A stretch of 57,067 nt of DNA from Clostridiales bacterium (GCA_020860565.1 JAJBUA010000050.1:1-57067), one strand, 5' to 3'. Counted from the stretch's first letter, positions 44,138 through 53,333 are shown. The notes: generated by a model not told the origin, from the letters alone. Numbers and translations: made by a program.

Positions 44138-45589
44138 TTATATGCGGTTCATTGCCTTTGGCTCGATAGCGTCCGGAATCGGGATGTAGGTCTGGCCTTC
44201 CATGGTCTCGGCAAACTCTGTTTTTGCCGCTGCCAGAAGTCCGGGGTCCTCCATGAGTATGATTGCCGCAAGGCCCATGCTCTTTCCCGCATAGAGCATT
44301 CCCTTGTGTGCAACCGAGGATTTCCCCTGGGAAACGACCTGCCACGAATGTCCCGGCGTCTTTGGCGCCCAGGTCGCCGTATGAATCCAGGCGGTCGGGC
44401 ACTGCCAGCTGACGTCACCGACATCCGACGAACCACCCTCAACATTTACCAGATGTACCTTCTCATATGGCACAATGAAATCATAATGCCTGGCCTGTGC
44501 GTGATCTTTCAGGAAACGCACATTCTCCGGAAGCAGATGATCCTCGATACGGTTACTGTAATCCTGTCCCGCACCGGCCGGCGCCGTTGCGCTGTATGCC
44601 TCCGACTTTGCGTATTCTTCCTCGGTATATGCCGGAACGCCGACCTCACACATCGCGTCATAGAGCACCCCTTCCAGCACACGGTTTGACACGACATTCG
44701 CGCAGGATTTGATCAGTTCATAACTTACTTCCGTCTCTGTCATCAGAGCCGCGCCCTGAGCAATCTTATGGACGCGTTCCAGCAGATCGTGAGCCTCTCC
44801 AAGCTTTGGCGCCCGCACCAGATAAATCGCTTTTGCCTGATCCTGCACTACATTTGGCGAATATCCGCCGGTATCGGTAATCGCGTAATGGACACGCGCT
44901 TTTTCACTCATGTGCTCACGCAGAAAATTACAGCCGACATTCATCAGTTCCAGCGCATCCAGGGCACTGCGTCCCATCTCCGGACAGTCGGCCGCATGCG
45001 CAGCAGTCCCATGAAATGCATACAAAAGCTGGAAATTTGCCAGCGTACTGTCTTTTACAACCTCATTGAAAGTAGACGGATGCCAGGTCAGCGCACAATC
45101 CAGATCCCGAAACGCGCCGTTTCGTGCCATAAAAGCCTTTCCGGATCCGCCTTCTTCTCCGGGACAACCATAATAAATGATCGTTCCGGGGTGTCCCTCT
45201 TCCAGATATCGTTTCACCGCAACCGCAGCAGCTGCCGCGCCTACGCCGAGCAGGTTATGGCCGCAGCCATGGCCGCAGGCGCCCGGATTTTCTGATTGTT
45301 TCTCTATGACTCCGGATATCTGGTCAAGACCTGACAGCGCATCGTACTCTCCCAGCAATCCGATCTTTGGATTTCCCTTGCCATATTCGGCATAAAATGC
45401 CGTTTCTACTCCATAAGCTTTTTCCGTAACCGTAAAGCCTTCGGAAAGGAAAAAGTCGATCTGCGCCTTCTCTGAAAGGAACTCAGTAAACGCCGTCTCC
45501 GGATTATCCCAGATATAGTCGCTCAGTTTACACAATTTGTCTTCCTTTTCATCAATTGCAGATAAATATTTCTTACATTCATGATCCAC
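44138..45589 (-). CDS. M20-family amidohydrolase, AbgB-like
   Basis: The 483-residue metalloamidase has GACGHGCGHNLLGVG metal ligands, a lid domain in the middle and HAADCPEMGRSALDA. The closest recognised type is AbgB, a subunit of aminobenzoyl-glutamate hydrolase, but no abgA or transporter is adjacent; related amidohydrolases cleave N-acyl amino acids. GTG start after AGAGGAACAGACA. It lies upstream of no clear operon partner; the cupin gene is 53 bases upstream. Confidence 0.85.
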   Translation of the reverse strand: MDHECKKYLSAIDEKEDKLCKLSDYIWDNPETAFTEFLSEKAQIDFFLSEGFTVTEKAYGVETAFYAEYGKGNPKIGLLGEYDALSGLDQISGVIEKQSENPGACGHGCGHNLLGVGAAAAAVAVKRYLEEGHPGTIIYYGCPGEEGGSGKAFMARNGAFRDLDCALTWHPSTFNEVVKDSTLANFQLLYAFHGTAAHAADCPEMGRSALDALELMNVGCNFLREHMSEKARVHYAITDTGGYSPNVVQDQAKAIYLVRAPKLGEAHDLLERVHKIAQGAALMTETEVSYELIKSCANVVSNRVLEGVLYDAMCEVGVPAYTEEEYAKSEAYSATAPAGAGQDYSNRIEDHLLPENVRFLKDHAQARHYDFIVPYEKVHLVNVEGGSSDVGDVSWQCPTAWIHTATWAPKTPGHSWQVVSQGKSSVAHKGMLYAGKSMGLAAIILMEDPGLLAAAKTEFAETMEGQTYIPIPDAIEPKAMNRI

Positions 45590-45642
45590 TGTCTGTTCCT
45601 CTTTCTCCCGTTACAGGATCGAAAATTATTTCCCTATCCTGA

Positions 45643-45996
45643 CTACTCCTGCGATACAAAATCCTCTCTCATCGGTGTGAAAAAATCGATCATAACGCCG
45701 GCTTCCAGACAAACACAGCCATGTTCTACGCCATTTTTCTTTAACAGGGTATCGCCCGGTCCCACCTCGCGGGTCTCCTCTCCGATCGTAAAGCGGAACC
45801 GGCCGGAAACGATATAGGTAATCTGTGTATGCGGATGGCTGTGCATCGCTCCGACGCCTCCCGTTTCAAAGGTATTTTCCACACACATGGCATCTTCACT
45901 GTAAGCCATAATTCTGCGTACGCACCCTTTGCCAGCGGCTTCCGGCGCGATCTCCTCATGCGGCACCCACGCGGTATTTTTGTGTTGTTTCTCCAT
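45643..45996 (-). CDS. Cupin-domain protein
   Basis: The 117-residue cupin has motif 1 MHSHPHTQITYIVSGRF and motif 2 GDTLLKKNGVEHGC. Possible metal-binding sensor or isomerase; reaction unknown. The start follows GGAGGAAC. It is immediately upstream of the AbgB-like gene, so co-transcription is likely. Confidence 0.83.
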   Translation of the reverse strand: MEKQHKNTAWVPHEEIAPEAAGKGCVRRIMAYSEDAMCVENTFETGGVGAMHSHPHTQITYIVSGRFRFTIGEETREVGPGDTLLKKNGVEHGCVCLEAGVMIDFFTPMREDFVSQE

Positions 45997-46344
45997 ATGT
46001 TCCTCCTGCATCATAATTTTTTATAGTTCCTGTTTTTGAAAACCAATAATCGGTTGCCGGTCTTAATTCTTAATCAATCCATGATAAACACGGATCGAGC
46101 AATATATCCGCCTTCACCTTTATTCTGACAGCGAGCATACCGGATCTGCCATCATCATTATCTCATGATATCCGCGGTTCTGTCAATCGATCCCTCCTCG
46201 GAATCAATTGGATTAGTTGCAGGATCCGCTATCGGCAGTTTCATCCCTATACTGTATCACAGAAAAACGGACCCTTTTGAGTCCGTTCTTCACTAATGGT
46301 TATTTTTTGTTTTCGAAAATATCCTGTTTTCGAAACGTTCTCTT
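45997..46344. other. Intergenic region between the cupin and the lipoprotein gene
   Basis: No gene is supported in these 348 bases. They hold a minus-strand promoter for the cupin (TTGACA 46186-46181, 18-base spacer, GATAAT 46162-46157) and the terminator of the lipoprotein gene (46261-46287). Confidence 0.6.
46261..46287 (-). terminator. Terminator after the low-complexity lipoprotein gene
   Basis: Minus strand AACGGAC pairs with GTCCGTT (46287-46266), followed by TTTCT. Confidence 0.78.
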
Positions 46345-46728
46345 TTAGTTAGCTGCTGTCGTCTCATCCGTCAGATCATCAACCGCTGTTTCTGCGTCGT
46401 CGATCAGTCCGTCGATCACACCTCCGCTCTCGGCACCTGTGTCATTTCCCCCGGTATTGCCGCTGCCGGAACTGCTGCCGTTTGTGCCGCCGCCATTCAT
46501 ACCAGTACCGGAGTCTGTGCCTCCCGTGATGCCGGAGCCGTCACTTTCGGATGTCCCGCCTGCAGTGCTGTTCGAATCGCTGCCGGATGTTCCGCCTGTC
46601 GTACTTTCTATCGCGCCAGAAGTGGAAGCATCGGAACCGCCGGATGATTTCCGGTTGCTGCAGGCCGTCAGCGCCAGCACAGCGGTCACTGTCATCAGCA
46701 TAAGCATCAGTACTTTTGCTTTTTTCAT
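46345..46728 (-). CDS. Gly/Ser/Thr-rich lipoprotein of unknown function
   Basis: The 127-residue protein has a lipoprotein signal peptide with lipobox LALTAC. About 75 of the following residues are only Gly, Ser, Thr, Asn and Asp with short repeats (TGGTSGSD and relatives). The last 20 residues are acidic (DGLIDDAETAVDDLTDE). No fold is recognised; it could be a surface spacer or a decayed lipoprotein. The start follows AAAGGAG. Own terminator. Confidence 0.72.
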   Translation of the reverse strand: MKKAKVLMLMLMTVTAVLALTACSNRKSSGGSDASTSGAIESTTGGTSGSDSNSTAGGTSESDGSGITGGTDSGTGMNGGGTNGSSSGSGNTGGNDTGAESGGVIDGLIDDAETAVDDLTDETTAAN

Positions 46729-46877
46729 AACATGTTCTCCTTTCGCTTATCGCAGTCTGATTTTATTTCCGCTCTTAGTATGCGGCAAAAGAGCGTGATT
46801 ATTCAGATCGATTCGCACAGGGAGAATTTACATTTTACCGATTTTTCCAAAAAAGGAAAATGATGGCAATAAACCGG

Positions 46878-47642
46878 TCAGGACGTCGCCGCGATCACAT
46901 CTGCCATATTATAAAGTCCGGATGTCTTGCCGGCCAGGAACTTCGCGGCTTCGAGCGCTCCCTTGCCAAAAACTGCCTTCGAATATGCAGTATGGGAAAA
47001 TGTGACTACCTCATCCGGCCCGGCAAAGATCACATCATGTTCGCCAACGATAGTACCGCCCCGTACCGAAGAGAATCCGATCTCCTTCGCATCACGTTTC
47101 TCGCGGACCGAAGATCGATCATAGCGATAATGATACTGTCCCTGCATAGCTTCATTGATCGAATCTGCCAGCGCGATCGCCGTTCCACTCGGAGCGTCCA
47201 CTTTCTGATTGTGATGCTTCTCCACGATCTCTACGTCAAAACCGGCGCCCGCCAGTATCCTTGCCGCATCCTGCAGAAGCTTTAACAGCATATTGATTCC
47301 CAGAGACATATTGTAGGATCGCAGAATTGCGGTTTTCCCAGATGCCTCTTCTGCCTTCCTGATCTGGTCTTCAGAAAGCCCGGTCGTGCAGAGCACCAGC
47401 GGCATCTTCTTTGCCGCACAATAATCCAGCAGATGATCCACGGCCTTCGCTGATGCAAAATCCACGATCACATCCGCCTCCACATCACAGGCTTCCAGAC
47501 TCGTAAATACCGGATAAGAATGAATACCGAGATCCTCGATATCCACACCGGCAACAATCTCCAGATCCGTCATAGATTCCGTCAGTCCTGTGATTACGCG
47601 GCCCATTTTGCCATTGCAGCCATGCATGATGATTCTGGTCAT
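46878..47642 (-). CDS. dapB: 4-hydroxy-tetrahydrodipicolinate reductase
   Basis: The 254-residue reductase has the NAD(P) motif HGCNGKMGRV and the active-site block VEKHHNQKVDAPSGTA. It converts the DapA product to tetrahydrodipicolinate for lysine and meso-diaminopimelate synthesis. It follows dapA by 25 bases and so falls under the lysine riboswitch. The start is preceded by AGGAGGAAG. Confidence 0.96.
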   Translation of the reverse strand: MTRIIMHGCNGKMGRVITGLTESMTDLEIVAGVDIEDLGIHSYPVFTSLEACDVEADVIVDFASAKAVDHLLDYCAAKKMPLVLCTTGLSEDQIRKAEEASGKTAILRSYNMSLGINMLLKLLQDAARILAGAGFDVEIVEKHHNQKVDAPSGTAIALADSINEAMQGQYHYRYDRSSVREKRDAKEIGFSSVRGGTIVGEHDVIFAGPDEVVTFSHTAYSKAVFGKGALEAAKFLAGKTSGLYNMADVIAATS

Positions 47643-47667
47643 GATTCTTCCTCCTATCTTGACATCG

Positions 47668-48552
47668 CTACAGGATCCCGTAGCTCTGCATCGCAGCCCT
47701 CAGTTTTTCCTGATTCTTCTCCTCCATTTCTGTCAGCGGGAGACGAAGAGGGCCGACCTCTTTGCCCATCATATTCATCGCGGCCTTGACCGGAATCGGG
47801 TTTACCTCGCTGAATAGTGCGTTAATCAGCGGAATCGCCTCCAGCTGCATCTTCGCACTCTTTGCAGCGTCACCGTTCAGGAAACTCTCGCAGATATCAT
47901 GGGTCTGACGGGGCGCCACGTTGGATAATACCGAGATCACACCGATACCGCCCAATGATAAGAGCGGCACGATTTGATCGTCATTGCCGGAATACAGATC
48001 CACACAGCCATCGGCAAGATTCATCATTTTCGCAATTGCGGAAAAGTTTCCACTCGCCTCTTTGATGCCGACGATGTTCGGCACATTTTTGCAAAGGGTC
48101 ACAATCGTCTCCGGAGCCATCGTCACTCCGGTACGGCTCGGCACATGGTACAGGATGATCGGCAGGGATACCTTATTTGCAATCTCCGTATAATGCCGGA
48201 TCAGACCATTCTGTGTCGCTTTATTATAATACGGAGTCACGAGCAGAAGTCCGTCTGCTCCCACTTTCTCCGCTCCGACTGACAGATGAATTGCTTCCGC
48301 AGTGCTGTTCGATCCCGTGCCCGCGATTACCGGAATCCGCTTATTAACAACCTCACAGGTATAACGGATCACGTCCAGATGCTCCTCATGGCTCATCGTC
48401 GCCGACTCACCGGTCGTTCCACAGATAACAATCGCATCTGTGCCACCGGCAATCTGCTCCTCCAGCAATTCTTTTAACTTATCATAATTAACGCTTCCAT
48501 CTTCATGAAACGGAGTCACCAGCGCAACACCGGCACCTTTAAAAATAGCCAT
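47668..48552 (-). CDS. dapA: 4-hydroxy-tetrahydrodipicolinate synthase
   Basis: The 294-residue TIM-barrel lyase joins pyruvate and aspartate semialdehyde. The Schiff-base lysine is in VGIKEASGN and the catalytic Tyr in YHVPSRTG; GTTGESATM is conserved. The start follows AAGGAGGAC; the 14-codon extension is unsupported. It is preceded by a lysine riboswitch and terminator. Confidence 0.96.
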   Translation of the reverse strand: MAIFKGAGVALVTPFHEDGSVNYDKLKELLEEQIAGGTDAIVICGTTGESATMSHEEHLDVIRYTCEVVNKRIPVIAGTGSNSTAEAIHLSVGAEKVGADGLLLVTPYYNKATQNGLIRHYTEIANKVSLPIILYHVPSRTGVTMAPETIVTLCKNVPNIVGIKEASGNFSAIAKMMNLADGCVDLYSGNDDQIVPLLSLGGIGVISVLSNVAPRQTHDICESFLNGDAAKSAKMQLEAIPLINALFSEVNPIPVKAAMNMMGKEVGPLRLPLTEMEEKNQEKLRAAMQSYGIL

Positions 48553-48587
48553 AACATAAGTCCTCCTTTTAGATTTGATAAATATTA

Positions 48588-48618
48588 GCCACAAAATTCC
48601 TTACCTGGCCCTGTGCAT
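48588..48618 (-). repeat. Partial REP-like fragment before dapA
   Basis: Minus strand TGCACAGGGCCAGGTAAGG then AATTTT matches the head of the 27.2-kb repeat (TGCACAGGGCCGGGTAGGG then AATTTGG). The second arm of the stem is absent, so this is a truncated copy at the end of the riboswitch terminator. Confidence 0.6.
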
Positions 48619-48651
48619 AAAAAAAGGGCCGAATTGAAATATCAGCCCTTT
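48619..48651 (-). terminator. Lysine riboswitch expression platform terminator
   Basis: Minus strand AAAGGGC pairs with GCCCTTT (48651-48623), followed by a T-run (48625-48619). It lies directly after the aptamer. Confidence 0.88.
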
Positions 48652-48667
48652 GTGCAATCTTCTTGCC

Positions 48668-48845
48668 AGAGTAGCTCTCCATCCTGTATCTTACGTACAG
48701 TGATGACTGTCGCCGGGTTCTTCACCCTGCGCCCAGGCAACGAGATCCAGATTCTCCCCGCCTTCGGCGTCCACCCTTTCATCCGTCTTCCTCTGTCTCT
48801 GGAACATCCGGCGGATTACTCATGCTTCACGCAGCCTCTACTTCA
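48668..48845 (-). ncRNA. Lysine riboswitch (L box)
   Basis: The minus-strand transcript shows lysine-aptamer features: GAAGTAGAGGCTGCG at the 5' side, GAGTAAT, GAAAGGGTGGACGCCGAAGG, CTGGGC, GTCATCACTGT, and GGAGAGCTACT closing P1 with the first segment. It is followed by a terminator and by dapA-dapB, so lysine should turn the operon off. Confidence 0.93.
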
Positions 48846-48858
48846 ACTTCTGATGTTA

Positions 48859-48887
48859 ATACTATCATTATCGTTAAGGATTGTCAA
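48859..48887 (-). promoter_or_regulatory. dapA-dapB promoter
   Basis: Minus strand: TTGACA at 48887-48882, 17-base spacer, TAGTAT at 48864-48859, just upstream of the lysine aptamer. Confidence 0.82.
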
Positions 48888-48924
48888 CCTTAGAAATGAT
48901 GTTCTTCTTATTGTCTTTTAACAT

Positions 48925-49896
48925 TTATGCCTTATCATTCACCACATGAACCGGCTTCCCCTCGATCACCGAACGGATATTCTCCGCCGTCGTGTTCATG
49001 ATCCTCTCCCGCGCCTCTCTGGTCGCCCAGGAAATGTGCGGGGTGATGATACAGTTTTTCGCCTTCAGCAATATGTTATCCGGACGGATCGGCTCGGTGG
49101 ATACCACATCGAGTGCAGCTGCTGCTACTTTTCCGCTTTCCAGTGCTTCAAACAGATCCTCTTCCACGACCAGCGGACCGCGGCTGTTATTGATAATAAT
49201 CACGCCGTCCTTCATCTTTGCTATATTGTCCTTATTGATCATTCCCTTCGTATCCGGGAACAACGGACAGTGAAGGAAGATAAAATCAGATTTTGCCAGC
49301 AGTTCGTCCAATTCTACATATTTCGCGACAGCTTCTCCAGCCTCGCTGCGGGAACGGCTGTAAGCGATTACATTGACATTCATCGCTTTGAGAATTTTCG
49401 CAGTGTTCATGCCGATGCGTCCCAGACCGATGATGCCGGCCGTCTTACCGGACACTTCTATCAGCGGATAATGCCAGTAACACCAGTCGGTATTTCCGGC
49501 CCAGTCACCGGCATGCACAGACGCATCGTGATGTCCGACGCGGGAACACGCTTCGAGCAGAAGCGCAATTGCATACTGACTGACATTATCGGTTCCGTAC
49601 ACCGGCACATTCATAACCGGGATGCCTTTCTCACCTGCATAGTCATAATCGATTACATTATAGCCGGTCGCCAGCACTGCGATCCCCTTCAGGTTCGGGC
49701 ATCGGTCAATGGTCTGTCTGCTGATCGGAGTTTTATTGGTCACTGCAATCTCTGCGTCGCCAATTCTCTCAGCAATCAAAGGACTTTCCTCGTATGCGGT
49801 TCTGTCATATACCGTCACATCCCCCAACGCCTCCAGCGGAGCCCAGCTGATATCGCCGGGATTCTCTGTGTATCCATCCAATACGACTATCTTCAT
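48925..49896 (-). CDS. D-isomer-specific 2-hydroxyacid dehydrogenase
   Basis: The 323-residue NAD(P)-linked enzyme has the dinucleotide motif GLGRIGMNTAKIL, the substrate Arg in INNSRGPLV, and the catalytic His in PHISWATREAR. It reduces a 2-keto acid such as hydroxypyruvate; the exact substrate is unclear. The start follows GGAGATTGAT. It sits 41 bases after a sugar-isomerase-fold gene, which may supply its substrate. Confidence 0.9.
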   Translation of the reverse strand: MKIVVLDGYTENPGDISWAPLEALGDVTVYDRTAYEESPLIAERIGDAEIAVTNKTPISRQTIDRCPNLKGIAVLATGYNVIDYDYAGEKGIPVMNVPVYGTDNVSQYAIALLLEACSRVGHHDASVHAGDWAGNTDWCYWHYPLIEVSGKTAGIIGLGRIGMNTAKILKAMNVNVIAYSRSRSEAGEAVAKYVELDELLAKSDFIFLHCPLFPDTKGMINKDNIAKMKDGVIIINNSRGPLVVEEDLFEALESGKVAAAALDVVSTEPIRPDNILLKAKNCIITPHISWATREARERIMNTTAENIRSVIEGKPVHVVNDKA

Positions 49897-49937
49897 ATCA
49901 ATCTCCATTCCGCCGCCTTCGGTTAGCGGCACAAATT

Positions 49938-50834
49938 TTAATCCTCAACCATCGCCCACGCGCGGTTCAGGCACCGCTTGGTATTTGCCAGGATCAGCTC
50001 ATCGTCCTCACCCGGAGCCAGAGTTACTTCCATCGACAAAACCAGAGGATCCATGGCGTTGAAGAAGCCTTCCTGCTTTAAAACATTCAGATAATCGGTT
50101 AACTGCTCGATATCATTCGCGCTGTTGGGATATCCCAGTCGTGGATGTTTGTCTCCATACATCGGACAGCCCTTTCTCACAACGGCATTGCCAAAATGAA
50201 GATGCGTGATATAGGGACGCAGAGTCTGAATCACGAAGCGGGATGTCTCGTAGGTAGTCGGAAAATGCGACAGATCAACCAGCAGACCAAAATTATTGTG
50301 CGTGGTTCGCATATCCGCCGCGAACCGTGCCGCATACGGAGCCGGTCCGATCAGCGCGGCCTTATCCATATCAAAATCAAACACCTCAAGTTCTACATTC
50401 ATGTTTTTGGTCTTCGCATAGTCACACAAACCGCGTGTGGTCTTTAATAACTGCGCATATGCTTCATCCTTTGTCTCCGGAACCCACTTGCCCGCAAGAA
50501 AAGCAATCCCCTGTGCGCCCAGATACTCTGCTTCATCTATCGCCGCCATCAGCGTCTCCTCTGCCTTTTTTCTGCCCTCTTCCTGAATATCGTTGGGATT
50601 CAGTCCGGCGCCTAGCAGCATCGGCTGCGCGCCGAAGCACACCTTCAGATGGGACTGTTCAAGAATCCTTTTCACTTCTGCTCTCTCCGCCTCATCCGTA
50701 CATGCTGTCAGCTCAATCGCATCAAAATAATCGTCAATTGCGATTCTTCTCACCTGATCGACAACACTTCTACCCGGAAAGGACATCCAGCGGATCGTCC
50801 CTACCTGAAAATATTTATGAATCGATTCTCTCAT
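49938..50834 (-). CDS. Xylose isomerase-like TIM-barrel protein (sugar phosphate isomerase/epimerase)
   Basis: The 298-residue protein has the AP-endonuclease-2-like TIM barrel: an N-terminal FDAIELTACT strand, ELEVFDFD, LLVDLSHFP and THLHFGNAV with metal-type ligands. The family isomerises or epimerises sugars, but the substrate is not identifiable. The start follows GGAGGAAGATG. It leads the pair with the hydroxyacid dehydrogenase. Confidence 0.84.
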   Translation of the reverse strand: MRESIHKYFQVGTIRWMSFPGRSVVDQVRRIAIDDYFDAIELTACTDEAERAEVKRILEQSHLKVCFGAQPMLLGAGLNPNDIQEEGRKKAEETLMAAIDEAEYLGAQGIAFLAGKWVPETKDEAYAQLLKTTRGLCDYAKTKNMNVELEVFDFDMDKAALIGPAPYAARFAADMRTTHNNFGLLVDLSHFPTTYETSRFVIQTLRPYITHLHFGNAVVRKGCPMYGDKHPRLGYPNSANDIEQLTDYLNVLKQEGFFNAMDPLVLSMEVTLAPGEDDELILANTKRCLNRAWAMVED

Positions 50835-50914
50835 AATTCATCTTCCTCCTCTTTTATTCTTAACCTGTTTTTGACAAACTGCACCGTTTTGAACTCAACT
50901 ATAGCCTGCAGTCT

Positions 50915-52498
50915 CTACATCAGCGGTGCGAACAAACGCAGCACACTTCCCGCCAGCTGCAATATCACCGGATATTTCTGGCATTCTTCAATCGTAATCA
51001 ACTGACATTTCTCCAGAGTATCTTTAAAATCCTGATAGATATCATTCAATACTGCATTCTGATACAGATAAACACCACATTCAAAGTGCAGGTACATACT
51101 GCGGAAATCCATATTGACCGAACCGACTGCCGCACGCAGTCCGTCGCTTAAGAATACCTTGGCATGGATGAATCCGGGCGTATATTCATAGATCCGGACG
51201 CCCGAGTGGATCAGCTCTGCGTAATAAGAACGCGCGAGGATATAAGCATATTTTTTGTCCGGAATATGCGGCATGATGATAATGACATCCACACCACGCT
51301 TGGCCGCAAAGGTAAGCGCAGTAATCATGTCGCTGTCAAGGATCAGATATGGCGTCATGATACAGACATAGTCTTCTGCCTGATTGAGAATGTCCAGATA
51401 GATATATTTTCCAACCGTCTCATCATCCAGCGGACTGTCGCCATATGGCATCATATAACCGCCGGAATGAATTTTTTCAGATAAAGGAAACGAAGGATTC
51501 CTCTTGTCTTTCCAGTATTTTTCAAAATTGTCCGGCTTATTTTCCGAGATATTCCACATCTGCAAAAACATCATCAGGAAACTGTTGACGGCACGTCCGC
51601 GGATCAGGATACCGGTATCCTTCCAGTGCCCGAACCGTTCTTCTTCATTAATATACTCATCCGCCAGATTGATGCCGCCGGTAAAAGCAGTATTACCGTC
51701 AATGATCGTTATCTTGCGATGATCCCGGTTATTCTGATAGGTCGAAAGCGCCGGCCGCACCGGAGAGAACATCTTACAGCGGATACCAAGCATCTCCAGC
51801 TGTTTCGGATATCCATAGGGGAGCAGGGACAGAGAACACATCCCGTCATACATCACGCGGACTTCAACACCTTCCTTCACTTTCTCACACAGGATTTCCA
51901 GAATCTCTCTCCACATTCTTCCGCGGCCGATAATGAAATATTCCATAAAAATATATTTCTCCGCGGCTTTCAGTTCTTCTTTGAGACGCGGGAACATCGC
52001 ATCTCCCAACGGGAAATATTCCGCTCCTGAACCATCATAAATGGGGTATCCTCCGTAGCGTGTCATATATCGTGCCAGCTGTGATTCCCGATGATTCTCT
52101 TTATCCAGCTTTTCCATCACCTCTTCATCCTGGTGCAGATAACCGCCAGTCATGCGGATCATCGTTTCCAGACGCATCCCGATGCGTTTCGCGCCAACCT
52201 GCACCTGCCAGAAGATATAAAACATCGCCCCAAACACCGGAAATACCAGCACCGGGATCACCCAGGCAAGCTGATAAGCCGGATTCTGCCTTCGATTGAT
52301 AATATAAATCACGACAGCCATACTTAAAATCGTAAAACCACCGTAAATATAAACCAGCTGATCACTGAGCCAGCGGAACATAGCCATCAAAGCGAGGATC
52401 TGAAAAATGACAAAGATCATCACAAATCCGGTTCGCCCGAAGATCAGTCTGGTATAGCGTCCCCATTTTTTTTTGGCTTTTGCTGTATCTACTTTCAT
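50915..52498 (-). CDS. cls: Cardiolipin synthase
   Basis: The 527-residue phospholipase-D-type synthase has two N-terminal membrane helices and two HKD motifs: HRKITIIDGNTAFTGG and HAKVFLSDGLRAAVGS. It condenses two phosphatidylglycerols to cardiolipin. It diverges from the small exporter gene. The length matches family members. Confidence 0.94.
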   Translation of the reverse strand: MKVDTAKAKKKWGRYTRLIFGRTGFVMIFVIFQILALMAMFRWLSDQLVYIYGGFTILSMAVVIYIINRRQNPAYQLAWVIPVLVFPVFGAMFYIFWQVQVGAKRIGMRLETMIRMTGGYLHQDEEVMEKLDKENHRESQLARYMTRYGGYPIYDGSGAEYFPLGDAMFPRLKEELKAAEKYIFMEYFIIGRGRMWREILEILCEKVKEGVEVRVMYDGMCSLSLLPYGYPKQLEMLGIRCKMFSPVRPALSTYQNNRDHRKITIIDGNTAFTGGINLADEYINEEERFGHWKDTGILIRGRAVNSFLMMFLQMWNISENKPDNFEKYWKDKRNPSFPLSEKIHSGGYMMPYGDSPLDDETVGKYIYLDILNQAEDYVCIMTPYLILDSDMITALTFAAKRGVDVIIIMPHIPDKKYAYILARSYYAELIHSGVRIYEYTPGFIHAKVFLSDGLRAAVGSVNMDFRSMYLHFECGVYLYQNAVLNDIYQDFKDTLEKCQLITIEECQKYPVILQLAGSVLRLFAPLM

Positions 52499-52565
52499 AC
52501 TTTGCTTTCCTCAATCACTTACCCAATATTCATAATAATATCACAATTTTCTTATACTGAACAGA

Positions 52566-52594
52566 TTGTAATTTATCCGCAAATCTAATATAAT
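52566..52594 (+). promoter_or_regulatory. Promoter of the small exporter gene
   Basis: TTGTAA at 52566-52571, 17-base spacer, TATAAT at 52589-52594; leader of about 100 bases with a GGTC/GACC hairpin. Confidence 0.6.
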
Positions 52595-52700
52595 GGTACA
52601 GTTCAGACAGCTGAGAATTGCCATCAAAGATTCTTGCTGTTTCAACCGTTACCATGAGTATTTCCGGTCTCATGACCGAATATTTTCTGAGAGGACAACT

Positions 52701-53210
52701 ATGACAACGACTTTTGTTCAGCAAATAACCGCCCTTCTCGGCGGAAAGATTTCCCATGAGGCAATTATCTTTATCATTTCCATGATTCCGGTACTGGAGC
52801 TGAGAGGCGGCCTGCTTGCTGCGTCCCCGGCGCTTCTGAACGTGCCAATCCTCACCGCAATCCCGCTCTGTATCGTCGGGAATATTCTTCCGATCCCCTT
52901 TATCCTTTTACTGATCGAAAGGATTCTGATCTGGATGGAAGGACTGCCGGTTCTCGGCCGCATCGCCCTGTGGCTGCGCAATAAGGCTGACAAAAATAAA
53001 GGCCAGATTGAGACCTACGGTTTCTGGGGGCTTGTACTTTTCGTCGGCATCCCGCTCCCCGGCACCGGAGCCTGGACCGGATCGATGGTTGCTTCTCTGC
53101 TCCACATGAGCTTTCGCAAGGCTTTTGCGGCCTGCATCCTTGGCATCATCATGGCTACGGTGATCATGTCCATCATTTCTTATGGACTGCTGGGCGCTCT
53201 GGCTGCTTAA
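52701..53210 (+). CDS. Small multidrug export protein (COG2426-type)
   Basis: The 169-residue membrane protein has about four helices and IPVLELRGGLLAASPALL near the N-terminus, a conserved segment of this exporter-like family. GLVLFVGIPLPGTGAWTGSM is typical. Substrate unknown. The start follows GAGAGGACAACT; the longer frame from 52593 is unsupported. It is the last plus-strand gene. Confidence 0.86.
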   Translation: MTTTFVQQITALLGGKISHEAIIFIISMIPVLELRGGLLAASPALLNVPILTAIPLCIVGNILPIPFILLLIERILIWMEGLPVLGRIALWLRNKADKNKGQIETYGFWGLVLFVGIPLPGTGAWTGSMVASLLHMSFRKAFAACILGIIMATVIMSIISYGLLGALAA

Positions 53211-53263
53211 AAATCCTATCTTACTATTGAATTACTTTCCTTCCATATTCTGAATTGATCGAA

Positions 53264-53312
53264 AAAACTCCCCCACTGTCAACCGGTTACCCGATAACAG
53301 CGGGGGAGTTTT
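53264..53312. terminator. Bidirectional terminator between the exporter and nifJ
   Basis: AAAACTCCCCC with CTGT pairs with AACAG and GGGGGAGTTTT, a long GC stem with A/T tails on both sides. Confidence 0.88.
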
Positions 53313-53333
53313 CTCATCTTATATCATTGTCAA

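Noticed and set aside
52595-52700. Riboswitch in the small exporter leader
   Set aside because: Only one short hairpin is seen; guanidine and manganese riboswitch patterns were not found.
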